DNA of 64,000 nucleotides, taken from NCBI GenBank assembly GCA_030295235.1, contig AP026150.1, forward strand, positions 434,001 to 498,000, given 5' to 3'. This document shows, one piece after another, positions 10,668-22,235 of this stretch. The position numbers and the translations under genes are program-made. Every line of letters starts with the position of its first letter. The first letter of the stretch is position 1. The DNA is from Fistulifera solaris. Lineage: Eukaryota > Bacillariophyta > Bacillariophyceae > Naviculales > Stauroneidaceae. The notes under the pieces were generated by a model. It saw nothing but the letters and a program-made list of their open reading frames with translations, made no database searches and was not told the DNA's origin.

Positions 10668-13600
10668 ATGCAGGAAAATTACTTTGAGTCGATTCATCCA
10701 CCTGATTTGATTCATTTCGATGGACGAAGGACGCCGGAATCTGCATGCTCGTCTCTATCCTCCCCGGAAACTCTCCGTTGCGTCGAAGTCATCCAGATGA
10801 TGTCATCTCGCCTTCTACGACGCGCACGGTGCTTCTGGTTCCGACAGGCACGCAAATAGCGTTGCCATTCGATGAGATACGCGGACAGGATGTCGTGATA
10901 ATCGATGCTTTAAGTCAGCGAAACGAAGAGGAGGAGGGGGAAGAACCGGGCCGAATAATCAATTGCGCGAGCCCTCGGAGTAATGCTTCGCATAAGAGAA
11001 TCTTTGACCGACAATTCGAGGAAAAGAAAAGTGAAACATTGTATCCCCTGGATGAGAAGCGACAGGCGACGGAATCAAAAACCCCAGCTCATCCCAGAGA
11101 CAATGAAGATTTTGATGACATTGCACTTGCACCAACGGATGAAAAAATGTCAATTTCACTAAGAAATTCGAGACCGAAGGTGCCCACATTCCCAGACATA
11201 ATTCAACATGGCGTGCTCGATAGCATCGTTTCACCCAACAGCAAAGAAGGATCATTTGATGACGAACGCTTCGAGAATCCTTCTTTCACCCCCAATAAAA
11301 AAGAGCAAGAAGTCACTTCTACATCCATGTTTCAATCGTTGGCGAATGCCACAATGTCTGCTGCCCTTCATATTGAAAACCTCATTCTAGGTCCATCCGA
11401 TGCACCTGTCACACCCGAACAACCGAGCTGGTATGCGGGAAACAAAGACACCCGAGACAAAATATTCTCCACTATAGCATCTCCAGCTCATACAAACAGC
11501 ATCGTGGATGAAACACCCAATACGAGCCAAGTTTGGAGCGAAGCTTTTTCGTCACCAGACGTTTGGGAAGCGGAACAAGAATCGATGGCGAAGTGCAACA
11601 CAAGTAGCGCACCGCAGAGTCCGTATGAATCGGTGGACTACACTCCTGCACAAGGCTCTGCTGTAGTTCGACGATCGTTTGGGGCTGAAACAAGGACAGC
11701 TGCAGTAGACGAAGATGCACCTGCTGACGAATCAGGACGGGTACTTTCCGGTAGCTTCCAGACGCCAGTGTCAATGAATGCTCCTGCCGATGAGTTACGA
11801 ACAGCTCAACGACGGCCAATCGATCCTCCACCCGATGTTCCAAAAGACGCTCCCGGAGGCAATTACAAAGTAGACCCGCCCTCGGAGCGGCAGAATGGCA
11901 ACGCAATCTCGGGGATTGCTGTGCAATCGCCTATTTTTGAAATGGGACAAACAAAATCAGTTTTGTCACATGAAGAGATTGACACCAAGAAAATGGAAGA
12001 GGATAAAAAAAAGTCGACCTTGACATTTATGGAAAGTGATCCGTCTCGTGACGAACGGAGACAAGATAAGAATTCTCCTAATAGACTCTCCGGTAATTGG
12101 GACATGCCGGACGACGAACCTGCCGCGCTCATTCCAAAGAAGACACCGCAATTGTCTGAGACTGTACGGAATGATGCTAGAAACAGCTTACTAGAGCCCC
12201 CTGGAACTCCTGGACCGATATTATCCCCTGGAAAATCGCATGATGAAGGAGAAGAGCCTCCTGAATTAAAGCGTGCGGTGGATTCCGCTTCTCCTATCCT
12301 GCATCAGCCGAGTCCTTCCGCACATCGTCAAACTCAACGTATCATTAGGGCAGAAGATGGATATGCTTCTGATGGGACTGAAAATCTACTGGGCTCGTTG
12401 CAGGTGCTTATGGACGATCTCGATGATATGGCTCAGAAACGCAGCATTCGGACTAGAGGTGACCAGTTCACGTCTTTCCATTCATGTATATCTTCGGTGC
12501 GCGACGGTGTGAATGCCAGTATGTTGTCGACAAATGGTCTCGGAAGTCCTTTTAAATCCATTGATGCGCTGCAAGACGGCTTACCTTTTCGGATCAACAT
12601 GTTGAACAATGATCTTGGAATACCGATAGGGGATATCATTATTTCACTATTCAACGAAGAAAATGACGACAAACCTTGGACTAATCTAGTAAGCGAAGCA
12701 GTTTGGAGATGTCGAATTGTTCGAAGGAACTGCGATACGAAATGGTTGAAAGGCAAACTGAAAAGACATCGTGATTCACCTTGTTTGGAAAAATCATCTA
12801 GTTTTGCATACTCGGGTGATCGACAGGTACTGGAAAGGACTATTCAAGAAGTCCAAGCGACTGCTATCCAGCATCTTAAGTATGATGAATTGAGCGATGC
12901 GGTATATCTGTACACTGAAATTCTGGACAGGTATACATCTTATATTCCTGCGTTGCAATCGCTCCCTGATTCAAATCACAATTTAAGGCATCTGGGGGTG
13001 TACATTGGAATCGCGAAGTACAACCTTGGCATTATAGCGATGCTCCAGGGCGAGTTTGGAATCGCGTGCGGTCTTTTCGAAAAGGCTGCAACGATGCTTT
13101 CTCACGAAACGAGTATCGACCAGCTGGTAGGTTGACGACCCATCGATGATACATTGAAAGTACAGGCTCACAGTTGCTTTTCATTTGTTATGTTTATCAA
13201 GACTATACGAAGCAAAATCGCAATATGTCTGATTGCTCAGAACGAGTTACAGAAAGCGCAAGGCATTCTTCGTGCTGTGTGCTTACTTGCTCGCGAAAAA
13301 ACAGGATCCCTTCCAGATCGCCGCCAGTTTGCGGAGATTTTGAACAATCTCGCTTGTGTCAACTATTTTTTGAATGGATACAATGAAGCTTATATCGCGT
13401 TTACTCAGTCCTTGGACATTCAGCTTTCATTGTGCGATGATGCTCTCTATTTAGGCTCGAAATTCTCTTCTCAGTCTAGTGCCATGAATGTTGCTGTTGT
13501 GCGAGCTAATGTTGGATTTCTCGCTCTCGTTTCACGCGACATTCCGACAGCCCGCATGGCATTTGAGTCTTCTTTGAAGGTAAGTTTAGAGTTGTATGTA

Positions 13601-14058
13601 CTTTCTTGCCGTTGTGCCTCACGCTAACACTGATAACCTTAGACTCAGGCATTGCTTTTGCGCGACGCTCACGCTAGTTTAGTATCCGCAATGGAACACT
13701 TAGCAGTTATCCATCTTTTCGACGATGCAAGGGACAAAACATTACAGGTAAGATCTGTTTAAACTTTTTGTTGAACGCCTGAAACATCCACGCTGAGTTC
13801 CTTGCAAAGCTTTTACGCAGAGTTCTTCACATGCAAATAGACGCTTTTGGTGCCGATGATCATCGCTGCTTGCTGTTACGGAAGAAGATCAGATTGATAG
13901 AAAATGATACTCTCACAGATCAATTAGCCATAGCTCTCGGCGCTATACCGCGTATAGAAGATGGACTGAAAATGGTAGCCGAGCGTTATCAAGGAGGAAA
14001 GACGATGGCCTCGTTTTGGTCATTATTGAGTCCAGAATCCTCTCATTCCCAAGAGTAA
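10668..14058 (+). CDS. Long disordered protein with C-terminal TPR-like repeats
   Basis: Four exons are inferred: 10668-13126, 13202-13579, 13643-13747 and 13810-14058. They are separated by GT..AG introns of 75, 63 and 62 nt, which keep the frame through KTLQ/LLRVLHMQ. The ATG at 10668 is preferred to one at 10745 because residues before the C4 run near 10759 look coding (MQENYFESIHPPDLI) and one missing C would join the frames. If not, translation begins at 10745. The first 580 residues are acidic, Ser/Pro-rich and low in complexity. From about residue 690, helical pairs follow: YTEILDRYTSYIPALQ, YNLGIIAMLQGEFGIACGLFEKA, EILNNLACVNYFLNGYNEAYIAF and ANVGFLALVSRDIPTARMAF. The A/G/Y spacing is that of TPRs. 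The function is unknown. It resembles the gene at 1250 in its C-terminal half. Confidence 0.75.
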
Positions 14059-14145
14059 AGTAGACTCAGTTGAATAGGCAGTCGATTTCTAATGTCTACT
14101 ATTCAAAACATTCATGTCTTTGACTATTATAGTATCATGCTTCAA

Positions 14146-17100
14146 TTAGCTACTTATGAAAGCTGTGGTCGAGTGAAAATTCCTCACATTCGTCAGCCGC
14201 GCCACTAAAAACTCCTCAGCTGATAAAAATTTATCACCATCAAAAATTCCAACAGACGAGACAAGCTGTGTGCTTTCCGTCTCGATCTTATTGAACTCCA
14301 TTAGCTCAATATCTTGAGATCTATGTTTTCCGTCCTTCTTTGCTCCATTTTGAATGGGCACTACTATTGAAATGTCGGCGGAACGCACACCATGATGTAA
14401 CTCGTTAACGGTACTATCAGCCGCTTCAAGTGAATCGGGGCCAATTTCTGTCGCCAGCGCATCATCACAGGTCGTGTCGAGCAAGGAAATTGATGTCTTC
14501 TTCGTTCTTAATTTCTTCTTTTTGTTCTTTTTCCCCGAGATAGTATTTAGTGGCGCTTGTATCTCTTGTTCCGGTACGTCCGTCGGCAACTCCTCTTTCG
14601 CGATGACTTCTACCTTAACTTCCTTTCTTGTGCTGGACACGTCGTGAGGTTCTTCACATTGACTTATGATGGCGGGTGTATGTCCAATATCACTCGAAAT
14701 TTGAGGTAGATCCGCTGTTCCTTCAGAAATATTTCTACTTTCCGTCGGGGTTCCATCCTCCTCTACAATGCTGATAGTCTCCTGCGATAGGGTCGATTCC
14801 TTTTGGCTCGGTACTTTCTTTTTCTTGTTCTTTTTCCCCGATGTACCATGTGTGGACGCTTGGTGTTTTTCTTCTGACATGGTGACAAGCAACTCTTGCT
14901 CAGCAACCACGGCTTGCCACTCCTTGTAGCGCTCGTCCATCCATCGATAAAGAAGTCCTAGAAGAACGCATTCAGCTCGAAAGCTACCGTGCCCTCCAAG
15001 GCATGGGTTCTCAGATCGTCCTGTTTGTTGAAAAAGCAGTCCCTTTTTCAAAGAAAAAGGAAGCTCAATTGTACTAGCTAAGGAGAGCCATCCATAGTCG
15101 TGCTTTTCTGTTGCCTTCTCATCAGAAATCAAACATTCATTGCAGTGAAGTCTAGTCGCCATGAGCAGGACGCAGCGCTGCCACAAATTCAACCGTAAAT
15201 TCGCCAATTTCGAAAGAACATCGCTGCGATCGAAGGAGCTCAGATGTGTCGTGTAATCCGCCTTTAGTAGGTCATCGTGCAATCCTTGTACTTCAATTAA
15301 AAAAAATGCTCGAAGGGTGGCCCGGCTGAACAATATCATCACGAGCGAAATGCCGCTCTGCAGTTTTCAAAAGTTTTTCAACCATACCACAAAGTACTTT
15401 TCGCCTCTGATCATGTTCTAGAATCAACTTCTGGATAGTGCCTTGATGAATGGACTCCATTACCCACTTTGTAATCGCAACTACGACGGTCTCAAGCATT
15501 TCGTCGAACGACAGCGTAGATCCTTTTCCATTTCTTCTAGTAACCTGCTGGTCCATCAAATGATTGCGGAACACAGTTTGGGCGATCAAATACCGAAACC
15601 AACTCACGTTCCAAGCTGCGTCTTTTCCAAGTAACGGGTCAAGCAGGTTTATTTGACAGTCAAGATGTGTTTGGAATTGATCAATCAAGTGGTAAGTAAT
15701 CCGATACTTTGCTTGCACAAGTAGACGATATGCTTCTCGTATTTCAGCACTGCAATACATTGCCGGGATGGTCCCTTGAGCACTGGTCATTTCTTCTATC
15801 TTCTTCTCGTAATTAGCCGATTCGACATAAATATCTTCCATGGCCTTGCTGTAGACATGCCAAAGTTCACGTAGCTTCACGAAGGCCTCATCGTTGCTAG
15901 ACTGGTCGGCCCGACGCTCTGCCTGCAAAGTGTGCCATCCTTTTCGCTGTTCATCGGTAACCTCGTCTTTGAGACTGCAGTCGGTACACGCATATCGCTG
16001 ACTAAAGCTAGTCACCAAAATTACTTTCTGCGTGACCTCCCACAAAGTATCAAACACGTTTCCTATTAGCTCCTGGCATGTCTCGTCTGTACTTTTCATG
16101 ACGGCAAAAGAGCTCATCTCAATGTTCCCCCCTGCATCGTGCATCGAAGTTTGCTCCTTGAATGTGGATATGGTATCGTTGAGACGAATTGCCCACTCAC
16201 AAAAGAGGCCTCCCTTCGGTCACTAAGGTGTCCTACCCGATCCAAAATTTCTTTCACTACAGTTTGCGGTAGCATTTTATCCACGCAAACAAATCCGAGT
16301 AAATCATCAACCGATAAAGCAGGTAACAGTATCCCATTCTCAAGTACGAACACAAATCGTTCCCATTTCCACGGATTTGCCATGTGTTCCGAGTTACTTC
16401 CGTCCTGTGAGGATGCTGCCGAATAGTGCAATTCCCAAAGTCCGTCCAGTCTATCTTTCGATTCAGAGCCCCGCGACTGACTCGGAGCAAGTAAGTCTCG
16501 CACAAAATACCAACGTTCCTTTTCTTGTCCCAATCCTTCTTCCATAGCAACATAATCGAAATGAGCGTCGGTACGGTCATCCTCGATGCCCCCGAAATGC
16601 AAAATGAGCATCGAGTTCTTCATCAAATGCTCCTGAACCACTTTTCGACAAGACTCACACGCAATGTCATTGACAGCTTGCTGCAATTTGTCTGGAAGAA
16701 GTTGACATCGCATCTGTTTTTCGGTCATATATTCCAGAAAGAGTCGTAAAGACGATGACGGAGAGCGATGAATGACAGGCAAGTTCTGCATTGACTTGGC
16801 CAGTAAATTGCGCAAAAGGCATCTGCGACGTGAACTCCGTTTCACAGACGGAGGCACATCTTCTTTCGAGTCCGTTGACGCTTCGACTGCCTGCGCTATA
16901 ACTTCGGTGCTTTCGACATCGTTCTCTTCAATCTCGTCTACTCTCTTTTCTTCACAACTAGCTTTCTTCTTTTTCTTCTTCTTTTTCCTCTTCTCGGTCT
17001 GACCATTGAGGACTGACGCCGATGAAGCCACGACTTCTGTTTGCAAGTAATGCCGGATGGCCGAAGCTAAGTTAGACTCCTGAACGACCTTGGGTTTTAC

Positions 17101-17220
17101 GATTTCATCTTTGATTTCTTGCAATAGACGACTGCACGGTTGATCGAATCGATTGTGAAAAGTATCTAGTTTCTGTGAATTACTTTTTGGAGTAGTGGCC
17201 TTGCGAGGAGGACGCGGCAT
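14146..17220 (-). CDS. Lysine-rich protein of about 995 residues, function unknown
   Basis: Start is the ATG at 17220 (MPRPPRKATTP). The frame continues upstream only from a non-ATG codon. A GTGAGT donor at 16200 and an acceptor ending at 16118 give an 83-nt intron that joins the first frame to the second. A second break at the A8 run 15299-15306 is cured by one base fewer, giving SSIFLIEVQGLHDDLL. Visible features are a K9 tract near residue 82, a cysteine pair (CESC) near 185, a helical alpha-rich middle with two CxxC-like sites (CTDC, CNEC), and a disordered acidic tail holding two copies of a GKKNKKKK motif about 95 residues apart. I recognise no named domain. The basic tracts suggest nucleolar or RNA contact, which is only inference. 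The gene converges with the TPR gene, leaving 87 bases between them. Confidence 0.65.
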
Positions 17221-18198
17221 GTTAATTGGTCGCAAGAAAATCGAGTAGAGTCTTTCAGAAGATGTGAATGTGGTCAATAGTCCCTGATATTTTGCTTGAC
17301 GGGGAACCGACGGCTTGGATTTATAAAACGAAGGACAGACTGGCTAATCTGATCGATATGGAATTGAACAGTTAGAAATACAGACTATGAGTTCCTCTCC
17401 GCAACAGTTCTTGTCGTCTTGATGTTATTTATGTTGTTGCGATGAAAATAAAATGCGAAAGAGTGGCGGCAAAAAGGTTATGTGCGTGAGTGGTTTGTCC
17501 TTCATACGGCGAATTCAATTGTCACATTGCAGAATGCTGGTACCGGTACCATGTACGGTACGGAGTACACAAGTACAGCAGTACCGTACCGTAATCGCGA
17601 TCAAAAGACAGTTAGTGGGATTCAAGTCACCAATTAGATTAAAGCTGCTAGCTCCTATATACTCCGAGTACATCGTGTTTGTTTATTCGATCTGTTATTA
17701 TTATTGAGTATAAAGTATTGCCAAAACACAATATATTTCGCTATTATTCATTTTATTCATTAGTAGCAATCGCAACGCATCGACAGGATACGGGACTGTA
17801 ATGCAATCGAGTTGAGTGAGTCTTGCCAATCCTACACTGTTCGCTAGTAGAGTCGATGTCGGAATCCAACGAACTCGGTTGGTTAACGTAGCTCTGTTCA
17901 CCGATTGGATCAACAAACATTAGCTCTAATACACAGTATTGCTCTTAATGAAATCGCTAGTATTGTACATGGAATAGAATAATTGCCTGGACACATAGTA
18001 TTTTATCTCGAATCGCAACCTTTCGACAGAATCCGGGACTGCACGTCAAGACTGCATTTCTCCTAAAATCATCGATGCGACATGGTTACAAAAAATCTTA
18101 ATCTCTCTACTAATAACTCAAAAGCGTGAGAAGTTGTTGTTTCGTGAAATAAAAAAGCTGCGACTACCAGGTATCATTACCTTTCTTTTCAATAAATC
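17221..18198. other. Intergenic region between two minus strand genes
   Basis: About 980 bases with no supported CDS. Holds a GTACC/GGTAC-rich patch at 17538-17596, one TACGGAGTA (17559-17567) and one TACTCCGAGTA (17660-17670), plus a diverged duplicated segment listed next. Confidence 0.5.
17768..18058. repeat. Pair of diverged direct repeats
   Basis: Two segments about 245 bases apart share the pattern AATCGCAAC....TCGACAG.AT.CGGGACTG (near 17768-17802 and 18012-18046). Each is followed by a purine/pyrimidine mix containing TGCA. The similarity is visible by eye but imperfect. Nature unknown. It may be a duplicated regulatory block or a small repeat family. Confidence 0.35.
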
Positions 18199-19794
18199 CT
18201 ACAAGCGACTACGATAGGGACACTTCGCTACTCCGGTCTCTTCCGTCAAAGATACTGCGCGGACCTGGCGGATGGGAGGCAGTTTGCGTGCAATGGCAGC
18301 ACCATAGTCCCGATCCACATTCGTAAACAAAGCCAAAGCACGCTCTCGAACAGCTGGATCGGTCACTTGTGCTATATGCTGTGCCAAATTGTCGGTGAGA
18401 CGTTCGCGGGCCGCTTCGTCCAAAACTCGTCGATAAAAGACACGACACTGCGAAAAGTTGTCTTCGTCCCCCGTCTCGACGCGGGCGACTTGACCTGTCA
18501 CAGAATCACCATGTTCGACCGCCTCACGAGTTACCGAGGGACCACCAAACGAATTGGGAAAGTAGTGGGGCGCCCCACCTCCATTGTCCGTGGTCTGCAT
18601 CGGACCGTCGCGTTGATAATTCTGAACACTGGCTCGCGCCCGATTAATGGGCAAGTTGGCGTAGTTGGCACCCAATCGATGACGATGCGTGTCAGGATAG
18701 CTAAACAAGCGCGCTTGCAACATCTTATCGGGAGACGGTTCAATGCCGGGTACCATGTGGCTGGGAGAAAAGGCCAGTTGTTCGATTTGCGCAAAGTAAT
18801 TGGTAGGATTCTGGTTCAGCACCATGCGTCCCACGGGACAAAGAGGATACTGTGCCTGCGGCCAAATCTTGGTCAAATCAAACGGATTGAAGGATGCGAC
18901 TTGTGCTTGCTGGTAGGACATGATTTGCACATAAAGTGTCCAAGAGGGATAGTTTCCTTGAGCAATGGCATTGTACAAATCACGTATGGCGTAATTAGGA
19001 TCACTGGCCGACAACGCTTGGGCTTGGTCGGCTGTCAAATTACGAATGCCTTGATCAGTTTTCCAATGATACTTGACATAACAGGGCGTGCCGTCGGAAC
19101 CGACATTTTTGAAGGTATGACTCCCGTATCCATTCATGCACCGATACCCGTCCGGAATACCGCGATCTCCAAAGAGGAACGACACTTGATGAACCGTTTC
19201 CGGCCGCAACGAAATGAAATCCCAAAACATGTTGGCATCCGGCAAATGAGTCTGCGGATTCCGCTTTTGTGTGTGAATGAAACTCGGAAACAGGATCGGA
19301 TCACGAATGAAAAAGATGGGGGTATTGTTCCCTACCAAATCCCAATTGCCCTGATCGGTATAAAATTTGACCGCAAATCCTCGCGGATCTCGTGCCGTAT
19401 CGGCCGATCCACTTTCTCCTCCAACGGTCGAAAAGCGCACAGTGACCGGGGTCCGTTGTCCGACGTGTTGAAAGAGAGATGCCCGACAGTGCGGTTGCGC
19501 GTGCGTGAGTTCGAAATACCCCAACGCTCCGGCGCCTTTGGCGTGCACGACACGTTCCGGAATGCGTTCGCGATCGAAATGCGACAAATGATCGAGTAAG
19601 GTAAAATCTTGCAAGACAATCGGTCCGTTCGGACCCGCTGTCATGCTGCTCGTCAAGGAATCAATCGGTGCGCCTTGACTGGTGGTCGTTATTGTTGGAG
19701 TAGTCGATGGCTGATCGGCTTCGTTCTGTTTGTAATCGAGCAGCTGTGAGGCTGCCGGGTTATCATCTTTGATAGAAGAAATAAAGTTTGTCAT
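18199..19794 (-). CDS. Monofunctional haem catalase, peroxisomal type
   Basis: Catalase disproportionates hydrogen peroxide to water and oxygen. A single exon of 531 codons. After a 45-residue Ser/Thr-rich head come the catalytic His region ([20 protein letters not shown]), the distal Asn ([13 protein letters not shown]), the NADPH/haem strands and the proximal Tyr motif [14 protein letters not shown]. The protein ends in SRL, a good variant of the PTS1 peroxisomal signal, so peroxisomal import is likely. Length matches small-subunit catalases (about 500-530). Identity is firm and location is inferred from the C-terminus. The long open frame on the opposite strand is a shadow of this gene. 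Confidence 0.95.
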   Translation of the reverse strand: MTNFISSIKDDNPAASQLLDYKQNEADQPSTTPTITTTSQGAPIDSLTSSMTAGPNGPIVLQDFTLLDHLSHFDRERIPERVVHAKGAGALGYFELTHAQPHCRASLFQHVGQRTPVTVRFSTVGGESGSADTARDPRGFAVKFYTDQGNWDLVGNNTPIFFIRDPILFPSFIHTQKRNPQTHLPDANMFWDFISLRPETVHQVSFLFGDRGIPDGYRCMNGYGSHTFKNVGSDGTPCYVKYHWKTDQGIRNLTADQAQALSASDPNYAIRDLYNAIAQGNYPSWTLYVQIMSYQQAQVASFNPFDLTKIWPQAQYPLCPVGRMVLNQNPTNYFAQIEQLAFSPSHMVPGIEPSPDKMLQARLFSYPDTHRHRLGANYANLPINRARASVQNYQRDGPMQTTDNGGGAPHYFPNSFGGPSVTREAVEHGDSVTGQVARVETGDEDNFSQCRVFYRRVLDEAARERLTDNLAQHIAQVTDPAVRERALALFTNVDRDYGAAIARKLPPIRQVRAVSLTEETGVAKCPYRSRL

Positions 19795-20348
19795 GATTGC
19801 GTTCTTGTTGGTTCTGAATAACGTAGTATTCTGTAATAAACAGAGTAAACGAAGGCAAATGAATAAAGACGACGCGATCGAATGATGACGATTCGTGAAT
19901 ACGACGAGAAGGTGTCAGTAGCGCCATTTTGGGGAAAGATACTCTAAGTCCCGCATAATTGTATGTAGCAAGTCACGAGTTCATTGCATCGTGATAATTC
20001 AGGATCGCAAAAACGACGATATAGGGTATGCATTGGGATGACAAGAAGACAAAAGACTTTGGCTTCTAGTATTCCGGAAAATCAATAGTGGCGATTGCGA
20101 AATAGAGTTGCCAGACGCTACAGAACGTCATACATGGAAAGCATCAGGTACAAGTGTGGATCCCTTTCTGATCGTTGTGAACGGAGCGGCAATTCCTGAG
20201 GTCAATGCGACATTTGTCATCCACCGGAATGACAAGAAAAAAAAATGGATCATTTCCAAAAGATGCTGAAGTCTTCTATGACGCGCTATGAAGCGCCAAG
20301 AGAACTCTTTCAGGTTCACCGCGCTCGTGAGTTTTAGTTTATTTAGAA
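19795..20348. promoter_or_regulatory. Divergent upstream region of catalase and the PB1 locus
   Basis: 554 bases between divergent genes, so the catalase promoter lies here. No ORF is supported. I cannot identify specific factor sites. Confidence 0.45.
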
Positions 20349-21141
20349 TTGTCAACACAGTCTCGCGCCCGACGTTCTGTGATTACTCGTTTCAAACGGC
20401 ACCAAAAGATCAATCGTTTTTTTTCTGACGAATCACTCCTACGCAACATAAAGACGCTGGAGCCGAACAATCACCTCAAACAGCAGTCTGTGTTGCTTTA
20501 CAAGAAAAAGCCTTTGCGGAGGAAGAACTTGTAAATCTTGAGAAGTACAACGTATTTTTTACCTATGTAGACACCGAAGGAGACTGGATGATCATCAAGA
20601 CTGTCGACGACTTGACGGCGGCACTCGAGGAACACGCGAATGCGGGGCAGATCAAGATACTCGCGCAAGATCGAGAGAAACCTGTAGAAACACAAAACAT
20701 TCAGGGTACCTGCCAACGAAAGAGTGAGTCAGGCTACCGTTTCGCCAGATCGAAATCCAATTTTGTAACACAGTAGTATGATTACTCTCCCAATGCAAAC
20801 TGTTGTGCAGGGGGCAGGCATTCCAGCTGTTGACGGAACATATGCTCAGGACGGTGTTTTGTTTGATGCATGGAGATACAAAAAGAGTGGTTGGTGGGAC
20901 GGAGAAGGGTGCATTTTTCAACTTTTTTAGTGCGTCACAAACAAAAAACGATATTGGTACATCTCTATTGTGCCATACGGGAAAACTCTAGGAAAAAGGA
21001 CGGATGTCGACTTTTACAGAGCGATAGTGCACCCCAGCACACAGCGAAACACAGCAATGGTCCGATGCCAGATCTCACTCTTTTAACGGCAATTAAAACT
21101 CCTCCATCGACAAGCCAGCATCCGAAACGAAAGAAAAATTG
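20349..21141 (+). pseudogene. Broken PB1-domain gene with a YWYISIVP-type domain
   Basis: An ATG at 20349 opens a basic head (RFKRHQKINRFF). The next frame carries a clear PB1 acidic loop (YVDTEGDWMIIKTVDDL, 20560-20620), and the two join if one base is added near 20430. From about 20800 another segment reads VQGAGIPAVDGTYAQDG, DAWRYKKSG and WWDGEGCIF, then after an in-frame TAG (20929-20931) YWYISIVPYGK and DVDFYRA. That domain is one I know from many diatom and oomycete predicted proteins, with no function known to me. A GTGAGT near 20724 could be a donor, but no acceptor gives a clean join. The in-frame stop and the frame breaks point to a dead or dying gene. PB1 domains mediate protein pairing. 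Confidence 0.55.
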
Positions 21142-21276
21142 AACCTGATGCGAACTGACGTTACTTACTCATACACAATAGCGATTAAACTTTTTTTGCA
21201 ATTCTTCAATGGTGTCCTCAAGTAGTTGCCTCATACAACAAAAGTCTCTCGTTTTATTACCCGTGGACGACCCAGC

Positions 21277-21954
21277 CTATTCATTTCTTCTTTTTCCCTT
21301 GGTGGTGACGATCATGAACCCATCTTCATCCATTTCGGGTTCAGGTGCTGGGGGTGCTGCTTCTCCCAACTGACGCACCGGCCCTTCTGGAACGGCCGGC
21401 AATTGACTTCCACGAGGAGGCCCAAACAAATATTGACTCGCATAGTCACGAGCCGACAAGCTGCTAGTACCTTGAACAGCTATGAGAGTCGGTGCTTCGT
21501 CAGCTTCCATGGCCTCATCGTCGTCGTCGTCGTCGCATTCTGTCGATTGCACTTGAACGGGATAATCTGCGACTTGCAATAAAGCCGTTTCCGCCATTGC
21601 AATCATTTGTCGTGCCAAGGTAGTGTCACCTTGATGACATTGTTCGTACATACGCCAAATGGTTTCCGCGATTTGTCGTTCCGAATCATCTTCCAAAACA
21701 ACGGAGAATTCTTCTTCCATGAAAATGGCCAAATGATCTTCTAAATCTAGACAATCCATATTATTATTATTTTTGGGTAGGACATCGTGGCCGTTGAATT
21801 GTTCGAAAATGTATTGCCGCAACAATTCTGCCTTGGCGAGAGAATCGACGCCACCCCATCCGGCTTGCACGGCCGTCCGTAAGGCCGACCACGATCGCAA
21901 ACAAGCCGTCACGCCGGCGCGGAATTCGTCGATTTTTGAAGAAGATACATTCAT
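21277..21954 (-). CDS. TSR2: Pre-rRNA-processing protein TSR2 homologue
   Basis: Tsr2 is the chaperone that releases and delivers ribosomal protein eS26 to the 40S subunit. The 225-residue sequence has the conserved N-terminal helical domain: FRAGVTACLRSWSALRTAV, QAGWGG.DS, LLRQYIFEQF, DLEDHLAIFMEEEF and EDDSERQIAETIWRMYEQC. A run of acidic residues (CDDDDDDEAMEADE) and a disordered Pro/Ala-rich tail ending in GFMIVTTKGKRRNE follow. Length and order agree with the family. A single exon with an ATG start. It is divergent from the Rab escort gene with 281 bases between them. Confidence 0.9.
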   Translation of the reverse strand: MNVSSSKIDEFRAGVTACLRSWSALRTAVQAGWGGVDSLAKAELLRQYIFEQFNGHDVLPKNNNNMDCLDLEDHLAIFMEEEFSVVLEDDSERQIAETIWRMYEQCHQGDTTLARQMIAMAETALLQVADYPVQVQSTECDDDDDDEAMEADEAPTLIAVQGTSSLSARDYASQYLFGPPRGSQLPAVPEGPVRQLGEAAPPAPEPEMDEDGFMIVTTKGKRRNE

Positions 21955-22182
21955 ATGTGTCGTTGATGATGTTGATGATGTTGATGTTGATGATGTGATT
22001 GTGATTTGATGAGAAGAAGAAAAAGAAAAAAAGAAAAAGGCGCGAGATAATTACCAGTATTGTTTTCGTGGCTCGCATTATTATTTTGTAACGGTTTGTC
22101 GGACAGACGGTACGAATAGGGACTGCAATTATCGCACGACTCGATTGGCTTTACCACAGCATTTTTGGTTGTTGTTGCACTC

Positions 22183-22184
22183 TT

Positions 22185-22212
<28 letters not shown>
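22183..22212. repeat. CT-rich microsatellite in the REP 5' leader
   Basis: A near-perfect (TC)n tract continues into TTTCTTTTTCTTC and ends about 25 bases before the ATG at 22236. It lies in the TSR2/REP shared upstream region and may belong to the REP leader. Confidence 0.8.
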
Positions 22213-22215
<3 letters not shown>

Positions 22216-22235
22216 TTCTTCACTTTCCAAAGATC

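Noticed and set aside
13127-13165. Alternative 39-nt intron in the long TPR gene
   Set aside because: Also in phase, but too short. The acceptor at 13201 follows a better pyrimidine tract and gives 75 nt.
16157-16200. Alternative 44-nt intron ending TTCAAG in the lysine-rich gene
   Set aside because: In phase, but shorter than all other introns here. The 83-nt choice (16118-16200) fits the local size range better.
18367-19599. 410-codon open frame on the + strand
   Set aside because: Lies wholly antisense to the well-supported catalase gene, and its sequence has no protein-like order.
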